A stretch of DNA of 64,000 bases from Strongylocentrotus droebachiensis (taxonomy: Eukaryota; Echinodermata; Echinoidea; Camarodonta; Strongylocentrotidae): contig JAVYIG010000413.1 of the NCBI GenBank assembly GCA_035222895.1, forward strand, positions 219,501 to 283,500, in the 5' to 3' direction. Position numbers and translations under genes: made by a program. Numbering within the stretch: position 1 is the first letter of the stretch; every line of letters starts with the position of its first letter. Below, in pieces: positions 37,901 through 50,260 of this stretch. The notes under the pieces were generated by a model. The model worked only from the letters and a program-made list of their open reading frames with translations, was not told the DNA's origin and did no database searches.

Positions 37901-40900
37901 CGTAATTCCAAACCCCAAACCTCCCGTACTCGGGGTTCATGATTCCGAACATTCGTTGCGTTATTCCAAAGGTTCGTTTATCCCGACAAATTCCGACAAA
38001 TATAGGGTTCATCGTTCAGAAAATCAAATAGGATTCGTTTTTCCACAGGTTCGTAATTCTGAAAAACGGTTTAGGGCTCTATGTCACTTTATGAATTCTA
38101 AAACCTTCCAAATTATTGCGGAATTATGAACCTTATTCCATTTTGATTTTTGGAAATACGAATCTTCGGAATTGTGAACCTTCGGAAAAACGACACTTAA
38201 CCTTCACATATAATCTCTCGTGCAACGAATATTTCAATGATTGTCATCCATCCACTACAGGTACTGGTTCAGGGGCAAATGTTTTCGTCATCGATACCGG
38301 AATCACTTACTCGCACGAGGACTTCAGCAATAATCGTGCCAATCAATTCCACGATTACGAAGGTGGAGATGTAGGTTACTTATTTCATTTTTCTATTCCA
38401 ATAAAGTTCCTACCCAAACATATTTTCTTTAGAGACATTAGTCTACACTCTTTTATTCAAATCTGGCATTAAAAGAAAAGAACGTTGTTGCCAAAATTGA
38501 AGAACAACATGTGATTAATTGTGATCTTTAAACATAAATCATGTCCTGATCGATGTGTTAAGAAAACCAGAGAGAATGAGAAAAAACATTATTTAGTGAA
38601 AGTTTGAGGGTATCCGATGAAATAAATTAGTAATGATTTTTCAATTGTGCTATCCATTAAACACAAATTGGCAGTCGATATGTGGCGTAACTTTTAAGCA
38701 GGTAGCGTATTAAGTTGCAAAGCTGACCATAGTAATGAATAAACATAAAATAAACTTAATCTAATACTTTTCTATATATATCTTTCTCTCTCTCTCTCTC
38801 TCTCTCCCTCTTTGTGTCCTCACTCTCTGTCTCTCTCTTTCTTTCTCGCTTTCTTTTATTGTCATATATCATAAGGGTTCTGATTGTCATGGTCACGGAA
38901 CTCACTGTGCCGGAACAGTCGGAGGAACGTATAGTGGTGTTGCCACTAATACCAACATCTACAACGTTCGTGTGATGTCCTGCACAGGATCTGGCTCTTA
39001 TTCTAACATCATAGCTGGTAGGCTTATACATCGTAACCCATCTTAAACAATAATATTTTAAGTATCAAATGGGATTCTTTGCTCAACATATTTCAATCCA
39101 TCATATAGCCTATTAAAAGAGATTAGTAACGATGATAATAATTAAACTAATAATGTTATTAATAATGTGAATGATAACATAACAATAATAATATAGCAAC
39201 AATCTTAATCATTCTACAACTACCACTTATTATGATAATAACAATAATGATGATAGTAATATTAGCGACAAAGCTACTAAGATTAATAATAACAATAATG
39301 CTAATAGTAACAAAAATAATAATTTGAATAGAAATAATGATGATAATAATAACAATGATGATATCAGTAAGATTGATAAATACACAAATATCAATTTTGA
39401 TAACAAACATAATAATGATATTATTACTAAAAATATTGATAATATGATATATTATAACAACGATAAAATTATCAAAAATATGATATATTATAACAACGAT
39501 AAAATTATCAATAATAATGATAATAACAATGATTATAACAGTAATAAAATATAAAAAGAACACTGAAAAATAGAGGAAAAAAAGGGAATAATTAATAAAC
39601 AAAATTCTGTATTCCTCGGCCTATGGCGCCTTTTTCACGCTGGAATTTCAATGACCTTTCCTAGTCTCCCAAATCTTGGGAGAGAGGTGCATGTTTTTTG
39701 ATGTTTTATTCATTAGTAGGGCGGCGGTCGTTTCAAGCCCTGGTTGATAATTGGTATGAAGCTAGCATGTAGCGTTTCAAGATACTGCCTTTAACCTTCT
39801 TTCCTCTAAGTCCGGTGAATATAGGGTTTGACCCCCAAACAATTGCAACAAAAGATTTTGCTGTAGTGTTTGACAACAGGAGGAACTTACTAAAACTCTA
39901 AGAAAACCCTACCCCCGGAAAGTGGTTATTTTCAAAATACACTGCCAATACCTTTAAATAGCCATAAGTCATGGTATATCCATCTTTAAAATATGATGTT
40001 GGTGTCTACACCTAAAGTTTAGGGCTACGAGTAATCTATTCATTACACTAACGATGGGTTATGGCCACCGGGACACTTGGAAATCCAAGATGGCGTCCAT
40101 AATAATCGCCACTCTCAAATAACTATAGTGAGTTAGTGTTTACAGTGAAGCAGTAATTAGCAATAGTATAGTATTAATGACTGCTTTGAGAGAAATAGTT
40201 GTTTTTATACGCTCAAGGGAAGGTTAGAATTGTGCTATTTCCCGAGGCGTGCCGAGGGGAATAGCCCAATTGTAACATTCCCGAGAGCGTATAAAAACAA
40301 CTATTTCTCGAATATTAAAGCAGTCATTAATACTTTTATATGCCGAAAAAAAAAAGACTAAAAAATATTTTTTTTTTTTTTTTTTTTTTGGTCGAAGATG
40401 GGACTCAAACCCTTGCGTACTGTAGGGGATGTATCTACAAACAACGCCGTAGACCACTCGGCCATCGCGCACTGTCACCATGTTTGGCAGTTTTCTCCAA
40501 TATATACATTAAAATGAATTGAAAACGGATTCGCGTGATGGATGCTTCGCAAAAGCTCCATTAAACGACCCTTCTTTTACTTTTGCAATGCATATTGGCA
40601 CGAACTTAGATCAAGATCTATCGGCAGATGTTGTTTTTTTGTTTTTGGAAGTTTATTTTCGTCTTTATGTCAACAATGCAAGATAAAATTGTCGGTAAGA
40701 TCGATCGAGATTCAATTGTATTGAAATTACCGACCAATTATTCGCACACGTACGGTATCCTCAATCGCTCAGACCATTTTTTAACATGTAAACCTATGGG
40801 GTAACCATGGAGACTGACCTATTTTCCCAATAACCATGGTTATTGGGATTTTAGAACTGTTTTAACCATGGTTACTGGGAATTTTCGGGAACAGTTAAAG

Positions 40901-43900
40901 TTTATGAATGCAATTTCGACCAATCAGATTGCTGGATTACTTAAGTGAGGTATATAATGGAGTATATGTTGGATATCAGAATATTCACCAGTACGCTTTG
41001 AACTATTTCTCTCCGACTCCTAAAAGGTGTGAATGCTGTGGCGGAATCTAGCATGTCTAACAAGATTGCTTCTATGTCCATTGGCGGAGGTTCTTCGTTT
41101 ACTCTCAATAACGCCGTTGCAAATGCCCATGATGCAGGTGTTGTTGTCGTTGCAGCAGCCGGTAACAGCTACGCCGATGCCTGCAATTACTCCCCGGCTT
41201 CTGCTCCAGATGTAAGTCATATCATTTCTTTTATAGCTCTGCAGTGCTTGATTTTGCATTATTGTCTAATAATCTAAATAGTAAATTTAAAACAAAGGTT
41301 TCAACTGAATGTACAAAGATGCTCTTGACTTGTCTGCGCACTCATTCAGTTAAGACGCAGTTCTTGATTTTTCTAGAAAGAAAGATAGAATTTCGATGCT
41401 TGTGCCAAAAAATGCCGAAATTAGACCTTTTCTCATTTTTCTTTAAACTCTTTTTTTCCCCGCACGAATACTTATGTATTGCCATAATAGAGGCGTCAAG
41501 TTTGCGTTCGTAAAATATGTTGTTTTTTTTGTAGATAAGTTTTATTTGCAATTCACATTGTCACAAAAGATAATCTCAAAATAAATACATATTCTTTTTT
41601 CTTCAATGATACAGAAACATGATTGAATAAAATGGAACATCTCATAAAATAATATTCAGTAAGATTTCAATTATACTATACAGATACTATTCCATTTTTT
41701 CTTATGGAATTCGAAACGGTTGAGTTTAAATGATATTAAGCGTTCTGTTTGTTCTAATTGTATAACAGAGCGTAGGAAGGATTTATATAAAGGAACGATG
41801 TCTTGACATTTACATGAAAAGATAAAATATTTGCCATATAATATCATAGTGTTTACCAGATAAAAGTGTTCTCTAACTAATGTTCCAAAACAAATTTCTA
41901 TACGTGATAATCTAATGAGTCGGATCTTTCTAGAAATCAGCCAACTGTGCATATCATTCCAGAATCTTGAGACAAAGAGGCAATCAAAAAATAAATGCAT
42001 TATGGTTTGTTCATTTTGATTACAAAATTTACATATATTTTGATCAAAAATTCCGATTTTATACAAGAAGGAATTCGTAGCAATTTTTCTGTGAATAAAT
42101 TTGAATTGAAAATTTCTCAATTTGTTATCTATTGATGATTTATATATTAAATTAAAACGAGATCTCCATATTTCGTCATCCGATAATTGTAATGTCAGAT
42201 CATTTTCCCATTTGAGTTGTTGATCTGTTTCTGACAAAGCAATAGTATAACTGCGTATAAAAGTAGAGTAACATAGTTTAGAACCTTTTTTGTGTTTAAG
42301 GAAATTATGTAATCGATCATCATGTGGTTCATTTAATTCATTTTGTTCTATAGTTTGGTTCCTCATTTCCCTTTTCCAATCATTTGGAATAGCAGATATA
42401 AGCGAATTGTATACCATAATAGGTACATAACCATATTTCTGAATAATAACTTCAAAAGTTTTAAAATGTCCGTCTCGTGTAAAAATATCAGAAATGTTAA
42501 TTAAGGATGAATCAAACCATTTTTTAACATATATTGGTTTTCCATCAACTAAAATGTGAGAATTGAACCACAGAGGTTGGGATAGTATTTCCTTAAACTT
42601 AACAGGGTTGTAGTATTTGTAATATGACCATGAAATTAAAACATCATTCCAAAAAGACTCAATATTTGGATTAAAGGTAAGATGACTCTGGCACATGTTC
42701 CATAAAATAAAGTTTTCCTCGCCAATGTAACGAAGGGACTGTTTGAAAAAACACTTCCATTTTCCGTTATTTTCTTCATCTAAGAATCGTTTGATCCATG
42801 CAATTTTCATTGCTCGATTAAAACATAACAAATGTGGCATTTTTAGACCACCATCATTGTATTCATTGTATAACAGAGAACGTTTAATTTTATCAACTTT
42901 TGTACTCCATAAAAATTTAAACAACAACTGTTGAATTTCGTTAAAAAATGTAACTGGTGGGTTTGAGACAATACATAACAGATAGTTCAGTTTAGGAATG
43001 ATCAATGTTTTGATTACTACAATCTTTCCATATAGTGTAAGTGATCTGCCATTCTAAATATTCAAAAGAGACTTTATTTCATCCAGTTTTGGAACAAAAT
43101 TTAGGTTGAAGAGATTATAATTATTATTCAATGGAATATTTATGCCTAAGTATAGAAAGTAATCTGTAGGCCATTTAAAAGGAATGTTTTGGCACATAGG
43201 CATTGTACAGTTTCCAAGTCTTATAACATTACACTTTTCAACATTAACTTTTAAACCAGACATTTCTTTAAAGGTATTTAATACAGAAATACATTTTCTT
43301 AAATTTTGTTCACTGGGTTCAAGGAAGATAGTTGTATCATCTGCATATTGACTTATTTTGACTTCGGTATGATTATATATTTTTAGACCGTGAATTTCTT
43401 GATTTTGACGAACTAAACAACCCAAAATTTCAACAACTAAAATGAAGAGGTACGGCGAGAGAGGGCAGCTTTGTCTTACTCCTCGATGTATTTTAAAAGA
43501 ATTTGACGAATATCCATTATTTATTACACAGCCCTCAATATCGACATAAAGAAGTTGAGCCCAGCGAACAAATTGTTCCCTGAAACCGAATCTTCGTAAA
43601 GTCTTGTATATAAAGGACCATTCGACCGTGTCGAATGCCTTTTCAAAATCAATACAGAGTGCAAGGCCACCAATGTTATGCATCTTACAGTAACTTTGCA
43701 TATCAATAAAAAGTCTAATATTTTCGCCAATAAACCGTCGTTTGAGAAAACCGCATTGATCATGACTTATGAGAGGTGATAGAGTCTTTTTCATTCGAAG
43801 AGAAATAATTTTTGCAAGAATCTTATAATCATTGTTTAATAAAGAGATTGGTCGCCAATTTTTCAAAAATAACAGGTTCTTTCCTTTCTTTGGTAGCAAA

Positions 43901-46900
43901 GTAATGACACTTCTTCTCATTGAGTGGGGTAATATATTTCTTTCAAAGCATTCATTAAAAACTGAGCATAACAAAGATTTGATTTCTTTCCAAAAGGTCT
44001 TGTAAAATTCAATTGGTAATCCGTCACTACCTGGTGACTTGTCATTTGAAAAAGAACTAATAGAATCATAACACTCCTTTTCTGAGATCATTGACCCCAA
44101 AACATTGTTGTCATTGTTATTTACACGTGGTATGTCTAAGTTATTCAATATTACATCACTGTTATATAATAGATTTTCTTTAGATGAATATAAATTGGCA
44201 TAAAATGTCCTTTCTTCTTCAAGAATTTTCTTCGATTCAAAGATAATTCCTTTATCAGATTGGAGCCGAAATATACATTTTTGTTGATAATTTCTTTTTT
44301 CTAAATTTGCAAAATATTTTGTATTTTTTTCTCCTTCTGCGATCCATCTTACTTTTGATCGCACCATTGCACTACGTACAACTCCTTCATGCAACACTTC
44401 AAATTCTTTCTTTTTATCCTGCAATTTAATAACTAATTCATCATCCAAACTGTTTTGGATCTTATTATTTAAATCGTTTATTTCTTTTTCTAGATTTTGC
44501 ATTTTCTTTTGGTTTTCGTTTTTCTTTTCTTTTGAAATTTGCATAAACTTTTGTTTTATTTTATATTTCAAGAATTCCCAACATTGGAAAGGGTCTAAGT
44601 TGACATTTTCATTCATAATACAAATGATGTAATCTTTGATCTTTTTAACGGTATTTGTATCAACTAAAAGCGAGGTGTTCAATTTCCAGAAGCCGGGCCC
44701 TCTTTTAGTAATAGATTTTATTAAAACTAACGAAACCAATGAGTGGTCCGATCTACAGTGTGTCCCGAAAAAAACTATACACTTTTGAAATGGCTGCCGA
44801 ATAACAAATATATGATTCTAGGGGGAAAAGTTTTATATGTATGGAAAGCTCATAAACTCAACTTTCATATGACACCAAAAAGTTTGCAAATAATTCATGC
44901 TTGGGTGAGTACTGGTCACTTTTGTAAAGGGTATGGAAATTAGGTTGCGCAGGAATTAGCCTTCCAATTTGTGAGAGGTAAATCCTTTGGAGCTTACCGA
45001 ATTGAGGGTGATATGATACATTCATGATTTGCTGAGTGAATTTCATGGTTTATTAAACCAAACTTTTATGCACGGAACAGGAATTTATTTTTCTATTGTA
45101 GCATTGTAACTTTCCCTGGTAGATTCAGTGGTGTGTTCATGAGAGTCCGGATGGGGTGATGGTACATGTTGTAATTTCCATGTTACAAACTGTTATTTTT
45201 TACATTTGTGACTTTGAATAAAAACCTTCACCCCACATTTCAGTTACCATTTACCTGAAGAATAAGTAGCCGACATCTTGGACATTCCTTTTGTCAACAA
45301 ACCGTATTTGAATATTCAATTTACATTATCCCTACCTGGGTATTGAGTAAATCAATGAGATGTTCAACTAATCTTACAATAATTGAAATGTGGGTTGAAG
45401 GTTTTTATTCAAAGTCACAGATGTAAGAGAATAACAGTTTGTTACATGGAAATTACAACATGTATCATCATCCCATCCTGACTCCCATGAACACACCACT
45501 GAGTCTACCAGGGAAGTTACAGTGCTACAATAAAAAATGCAATTCCTGTTAACTCATGCATAAAATGTTAATCCCATAAACCAAACATTTCACTCAGCAA
45601 ACCCAAACTTATCACAATTGATCATAAATTGGTCATATCATCCTCAATTCGATAAGCTCCAAAGGATTTACCTCTCACAAATTGGAAGGCTAATTCCTGC
45701 GCAACCAAATTTTCATACCCTTTACAAAAGTGAGCAGTGCTCACCCGAGCATGAATTATTTTCGCAACTTTTGGTGTCATATGAAAGTTGAGTATATGAG
45801 CTTTCCATACATATATAACTTTTTCCCCTAGAATCGTATATTTGTTATTTGGCAGCCATTTCAAAAGTGTATAGTTTTTTTCGGGACACACTGTATAACC
45901 ACAGGTAATGTCACTTGTAGTAACAGAGGATGATAGACTTTGAGAGATAAGAAAAAAATCAATCCTACTTCTGATTTTCATATCTTTTGACATCCATGTA
46001 TATTTCTTTTCAGATAGGTGGGTATGACGCCATATATCAAGCACGTCAAAATCATCTATTATTTCCATGATGGCTTTACTACATCTTGGGTGGTTTTGAA
46101 ATGTTTTAGGAAATTTATCATTTCTTGGCTCCAGAACTGTATTGAAATCTCCTGCTATCACATAGGGTTCCTCACCATGTTCGAATAACAAAGAGTGAAA
46201 ATCATCGAAGAAAAGCCTATCGTCATTATTTGGGCCATATATATTTGCCACTGTTAACATCATATTGTTTATTTTTAAAACTACTACTAACATTCGCCCC
46301 TTGTCCTCCTTAAAAGTATTTACAATATCAAACGAAGCAGATGGTTTAAAAAGAATGCATATTCCAGCACTTTCTGATGTTCCATGATTAAAAATAATTT
46401 TGTATCCCCATTCATTTTTCCATCTCCGCTCTGACTTTATTGTCGAGTGGGTCTCTTGTAAAAGTATAAGATGGAAGTCGATATTCCTGATCCAATTAAA
46501 AACACATCTTCTTTTGAAATCGTTTCCCAATCCCCTCACATTCAGGGAACAAATTTTTATATCTATGAAATCATCCATATCAATATGAAATAGTTGTATT
46601 TATGTATCAGTCGTGATCTTCGGTATTGAGATATCTTCAAATGTGGTAAAAGTGAAAATAAGAAATGTTGTGAATTGCTTTCCGGCCTAGACTTATAGGC
46701 AAACAAACATAAACATACAAATCTAACTACCCATGACAGATAAATAAATATAAAAGAGAAAAAGGAAAACGGCAGGGCGACCACTTTCCGTCTACCTGAC
46801 ATAGTTGTAAAGCTCAGGAGAGGAGCTATGGGTATAGAAGATATCATAGTTGTCGGCACATTAATATGACACAGAAATGGTTTTGTGTGACTTAAAATAT

Positions 46901-49412
46901 GAAGCTATATTTTCATGAAATCATTTCAGTAAATCATTTTCACATCACTGTTGTCAAGGTCGGTCAATCTCAGTGTTTTTAGGGGGCCGGGTTGATCCTT
47001 TGGGCCGTCTTTATATTTGATGACACGGGGCACTGAGTTGGGTATGAACGCGAATTTGTTCTGCGAACGGAGTTCTTTTACTTTCGTCATAAGTCTATTA
47101 TGGTCGATCCTTGTATCTTTGTGGACGTCATCACTGATACCTATTCGAGACCCACGGATCTTAACATCTTTAAGTTTGCTGCTTTGTTTCAATATCGCTA
47201 CTCTGTCGGCGAAACGCAGAAGAGCTTTACGTGTATTGGGGTCTTGGGGTCTTGGGGTCTTGATTGGGGTTGTTTCTCGCTTCGCTGTTCAGCTCGATGG
47301 ACTCTTGCAGGTGTTCTGTGAGCACGTTCTATTTCCACATCTTTCATATGCAAATAGGTGTTGAAGAAATTACGTGCGAATGTTACGCAATCGCTGTTTT
47401 CGCTCGCAGCTCCCTCTTCCCCTTCGGGGATGCCATGTAGAATCACGTTGTTTTGTTTACTACGATTAACTAGGTCGACCACGCCTCTTCTAAGCTCATT
47501 TATATATTCATAGCTAGCTTTCGACGCTTGAATATTTTGAACTTCTTCTTTGATTTCTCCCATTTCTGATTCCATATACTCAGTTGCATTCTCCACATCT
47601 TGAATTCTCGTATCCATTCTCTCAAACTTGGTCTCTATTTTACTCATTCTCTCAGATATAGCGTCAATTTTAATATTAATCTCATCTAGGACAGAGACCT
47701 TTTCCAGAATGTTATGTAACATCGAGTCACTACTGGTACCGTGTGTAGGTTTACTTGTACGTATCGTACTTTCCGTGTCTCTCGATGCTTTGGGCTTGGC
47801 AGTCATGTTGGTAGAATCCATTTTTTCAGCTTCTCCTTCGTTTTTTTCCTCGGAAGTGGCTTGTCGTTGTCTTTTAAATTTACTCTTACCCATCTTTAGT
47901 TGAAGTGTCACACTATTTGTATAAAAGACTTGGTTATTGCCGAAATTTCATATTTTAAACTGGAGCTCCATAAAAAAACCTGCAACTTAGCTCGACATCA
48001 AGGGCGCCCCTTTTCTCATTTTTCTTTAAACTCTTTTTTTTCCCCGCACGAATACTTATGTATTGCCATAATAGAGGCGTCAAGTTTGCGTTCGTAAAAT
48101 ATGTTGTATACCTGTCACCAGGATCGTGCAATAGACCAGTTTATTAATAAATCTCAAATTTATGGATGTTTTGTTCTTCTTCGGAATCTAGTGACAAATT
48201 ATTCCTGTAACCTGTTATTAATGAATGAATTACAATACTTCGAATCCAGTCCGCATAAATTGAGTGTTGTTATGTCGGGCCAGCCTTGGGCAAGCTTTCA
48301 AGTTCTTAAGAACAACTTTTTTTAAAGTATGGATAAAATGTGAATATTGTAGTTAGCCTATCTATTTAAGCATGTGCCCAGACATAGGCGCTCAAGCAAA
48401 ATGTCCATGATCCATTACTTTGATATTTCATAATTATCAAGTTAACAAATGTTTGTTCGTTAGCAGTACCTCTTTTCAGTTATTTACGTCAGTTGCTCTG
48501 ATTTATGTTGTAGTTATGTCCTCGTTGATGCATATAATTTTAAAGTGTTTCTTTTTTGTACTTTTTTGTTGTTGTTTATATCAATTTCATAAAAAATGGC
48601 GAAACAACTAACTATCTATAAATATATGAATAATAAAGAAACATATCCTGTAATCCATCGACAGGCTATCACGGTTGGTGCGACCGGGAGTACCGACTCC
48701 AGACCACTTTTCTCAAACTACGGCTCATGCGTGGACATCTTCGCCCCTGGCGTCAGCATTAACAGCGCTGCATATGGCACATACAGCAGCTACACAACAA
48801 TGAGTGGTACCAGCATGGCATGCCCTCACGTTGCGGGTAAGGATTTTTTTGGTTAATAACATTAATTGTAAATAGTTATAAATTAATAGTAATAACTAGT
48901 AGTAACAATAGTTCCTAGTAGGCTAATTACTAGTAGTAATATTCATTACTACGTCTGCACTTTAAAACCACCTGATAGCATTGGCCTATTAATGATCGAA
49001 TACAAGATAATCAATGGCACTGACAAAGATTGATGATATGGCCTCATTTCTGGCACGTCACCATCATGATCATGATCTGTAATTGAGTACCATAAGATGT
49101 AGACCATAATGTTCGGTAGTCAGAGTGTACGGCTGCCGGTTTACCACTATTGAAATGTTTCCTTACAATGATTCTTATTCATACATGTCTTCAAATATTA
49201 CTTGATTTTGGAAATACCGATTTCTAATCTGGGTGTGTGTCTCCTCCCTTCTTTAAAAAAATAAATAAATAGGCGCCGCCGCCGTCGTTCTCGGAAACAA
49301 TTCCGGTCTCTCTCCTTCCGGAGTGGCAGATGCGTTGGTCGGCAGTGCTACCTCGAACGCAATCTCTAACCCTGGTACAGGAAGCCCAAACCTTCTGCTG
49401 TACGTCGATTAG
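34999..49412 (+). CDS. Protease A: secreted proteinase-K-like subtilisin (S8), 8 coding exons, 371 aa
   Basis: Secreted serine endopeptidase made as a prepro-enzyme. Exons: 34999-35106, 35803-35919, 36989-37130, 38261-38370, 38876-39017, 41027-41211, 48665-48836, 49273-49412; all GT-AG, phases close. Residues 1-18 are a signal peptide ([18 protein letters not shown]). Residues ~27-95 are an inhibitor-I9 propeptide ([11 protein letters not shown] ... GIRYVEEDG). The mature enzyme starts near residue 96-105. Catalytic triad: Asp134 (VFVIDTGI), His166 (GHGTHCAG), Ser318 ([11 protein letters not shown]); oxyanion Asn253 (AAAGNS). The C-terminus is compact (NLLLYVD), with no P-domain. Length matches proteinase K-type enzymes. 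Digestive or defence roles are possible; the sequence does not decide. A tandem paralogue starts 8.8 kb downstream. AATAAA at 49601 is a likely poly(A) signal. Confidence 0.95.
35222..35410 (+). repeat. Protease-intron repeat, copy in A intron 1
   Basis: Contains AAGTGCTAACGTCATAGTCG, CTCGTCATCCATG, CTGGTTCTAAACAA and CCACCGCGAAATCA. Related copies: A intron 3 (37,290-37,410), B intron 1 (58,590-58,770) and B intron 3 (61,255-61,385). Confidence 0.7.
37290..37410 (+). repeat. Protease-intron repeat, copy in A intron 3
   Basis: CCGAAGTGCTAACCTCATAT, TTGCTCGTCGCCCAGGCTAC and TGGTTCCAAACAACAGA match the intron 1 copy and both B copies. Confidence 0.65.
37885..38200. repeat. GTTCGTAATTCC repeat, folded back, in A intron 3
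   Basis: The left half has several units like GGTTCGTAATTCCGAA; the right half has the complement (GGAATTATGAACCTT, GAATTGTGAACCTTCGG). A homologous block sits in B intron 3 at 61,895-62,180. Just upstream (37,718-37,785) is a GGTTAAGTCACAATGA / TTGTGACTTAACC palindrome, also shared with B. Confidence 0.65.
39120..39560. repeat. AAT/GAT-rich microsatellite in A intron 5
   Basis: Dense AATAATAATGAT-type repeats. The homologous intron of protease B has a similar tract at 63,350-63,640, and the TTTTCACGCTGGAATT block follows both. Confidence 0.75.
40171..40333. mobile_element. Short palindromic element in A intron 5
   Basis: GTATTAATGACTGCTTTGAG and GAGAAATAGTTGTTTTTATA on the left are inverted at the right (TATAAAAACAACTATTTCTC, AAAGCAGTCATTAATAC), giving arms of ~55 bp around a loop. 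MITE-like; no clear target duplication. Confidence 0.65.
40368..40476 (-). mobile_element. tRNA-derived SINE (Leu/Ser-tRNA-like head plus poly-A)
   Basis: On the minus strand an A box (GATGGCCGAGTGGTCT, near 40452-40467) and B box (GGGTTTGAGTCCC, 40400-40412) have tRNA-like spacing, followed directly by ~21 A. The acceptor stems do not pair, so it is a retroposed tRNA-like sequence, not a functional tRNA. Confidence 0.6.
41426..41523 (+). repeat. Left target-site duplication of the LINE (~98 bp)
   Basis: Matches 48009-48107 over its full length except for one T in a homopolymer run. Begins CCTTTTCTCATTTTT and ends GTAAAATATGTTGT. Confidence 0.85.
41671..46578 (-). pseudogene. LINE ORF2 (APE endonuclease - reverse transcriptase), interrupted
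   Basis: The endonuclease (from 46578) has SLNVRG, QETH, NIYGPN, AGDFNTV and SRIDFFLIS. Its last part is cut by the element 44756-45893; a SDH motif resumes on the other side at ~44745. The RT has [41 protein letters not shown] and YADDTTIF. The C-terminal part has a [16 protein letters not shown] zinc-like motif. One in-frame TAG at 43056-43054 splits it. Reading frames on each side of the insertion and the TAG agree, so about 1,255 codons were once continuous. Confidence 0.9.
44754..45895. mobile_element. Tc1/mariner-like foldback element nested in LINE ORF2
   Basis: Element at 44756-45893 (1,138 bp) with ends CAGTGTGTCCCGAAAAAAAC and its reverse complement, and TA on both sides (44754-44755, 45894-45895). 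The arms stay complementary, with moderate divergence, for about 500 bp each, so nearly the whole element is a palindrome centred near 45,325. No transposase frame. Confidence 0.85.
46926..47893 (-). pseudogene. LINE ORF1 (RNA-binding chaperone-like), frameshifted
   Basis: The first part, from [11 protein letters not shown] at 47893 to 47198, has a basic N-terminus, a long coiled coil ([19 protein letters not shown] and onward) and an RRM-like [13 protein letters not shown] block ending with IERAHR. The C-terminal domain continues in another frame (47192-46926, including [15 protein letters not shown]). The frame change coincides with three copies of the 8-mer CCCCAAGA near 47236-47265, consistent with repeat slippage. 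Confidence 0.8.
48009..48107 (+). repeat. Right target-site duplication of the LINE (~99 bp)
   Basis: Second copy of 41426-41523. It borders the LINE 5' end; intron 6 sequence continues normally after it. Confidence 0.85.
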
Positions 49413-49919
49413 ACACTTCAGTTAAATTTTCCATCTCCTTAAACTAACTTATCTTTGTGCTTCATCCCAAACGACCTCATTCTATTCTGTTCAACTCTAA
49501 GTTGACTTTTTATAGAGGGGGCGGGGGTCCTCAAAATAATCGACATACTTGGTACAGTCCTTTGGTAGACTTCGGCATGAAAGTGATCGTCGCAGCTAAA
49601 AATAAAGAACCTCTTTTATGAGGCGTGGGGATGAGTATTTAACTCGAAAATGACCCTTTTAAAATATTCTTTAAGGATAGACACAAACAGGGACGTCCAC
49701 TTTACAAACAGTTCAAGTGATGATAGGAATTATAAAAAAAAAATCAGAGATCCTTGTAACAGAATGATATGGTAATCTATATTTTGGGATGTCAAGATTC
49801 TGAGAGGCACCGGTGTATAAAGGAGATGATGGAACGATGAAAATAAAAAAATAATTAAGCATAATCATGTATTTGAGTCCATACTTTTGTTGTTGTTTGG
49901 TTTATGGCAATGAAGTTAA

Positions 49920-50260
49920 CTAAAGAGAATTGACAAGAGAAAAAACGAATGAAAGTAGAGAGCGAGAGCATTATATTGGCCCTTTCTCATTTAACAAAAA
50001 TGGTAAAGAGGTAGTGAGGGGAAAAAGAAAAGGGAAAGGTGAAGAAAAAGTAAATGAAGGAATAAAGAGAGGAAAGAGGCCAAGAAATGTCTAGAAAGGA
50101 GATGAAGATGAAAGAAAATGGAATTAGGGAAGCGAAAGGGGGATAGGAGATGAATGAGATGAGGGATGAAGAGGAAAGCGTTAGAAGTGAAATCGAGGGG
50201 ATGGAGAAAGAAAGAATTAGGAAGGAGGGGGAGGGAAATAAAGGAAAGATAGATGTAAAA
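49920..50260 (+). repeat. GA-rich low-complexity tract downstream of protease A
   Basis: Purine-rich AAAGAGAGGAAAG-type sequence; frames through it are compositional. A second GA patch is at 50,640-50,730. No gene in 49,413-50,880. Confidence 0.6.

Larger units (their letters stand above)
41524..48008 (-). mobile_element. L1/Tx1-like LINE retrotransposon in protease A intron 6
   Basis: Two-ORF non-LTR element on the minus strand: 5' end at ~48008, ORF1 47893-46926, ORF2 46578-41671, short poly-A at 41530-41524. About 5.35 kb once the nested 1,138-bp element is discounted. Coiled-coil/RRM ORF1 and an APE endonuclease-RT ORF2 place it in the L1 superfamily, probably the Tx1 side; the clade is not certain by eye. 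Flanked by long duplications of ~98 bp. It is antisense to its host gene. Confidence 0.9.

Noticed and set aside
38116..38472. 118-residue frame covering protease A exon 4
   Set aside because: Only 38261-38370 is exon; the rest is intron translated through the splice sites.
40390..40476. Functional tRNA-Leu/Ser gene
   Set aside because: A and B boxes are good but the acceptor stem does not pair and a poly-A tail follows; fits a SINE.
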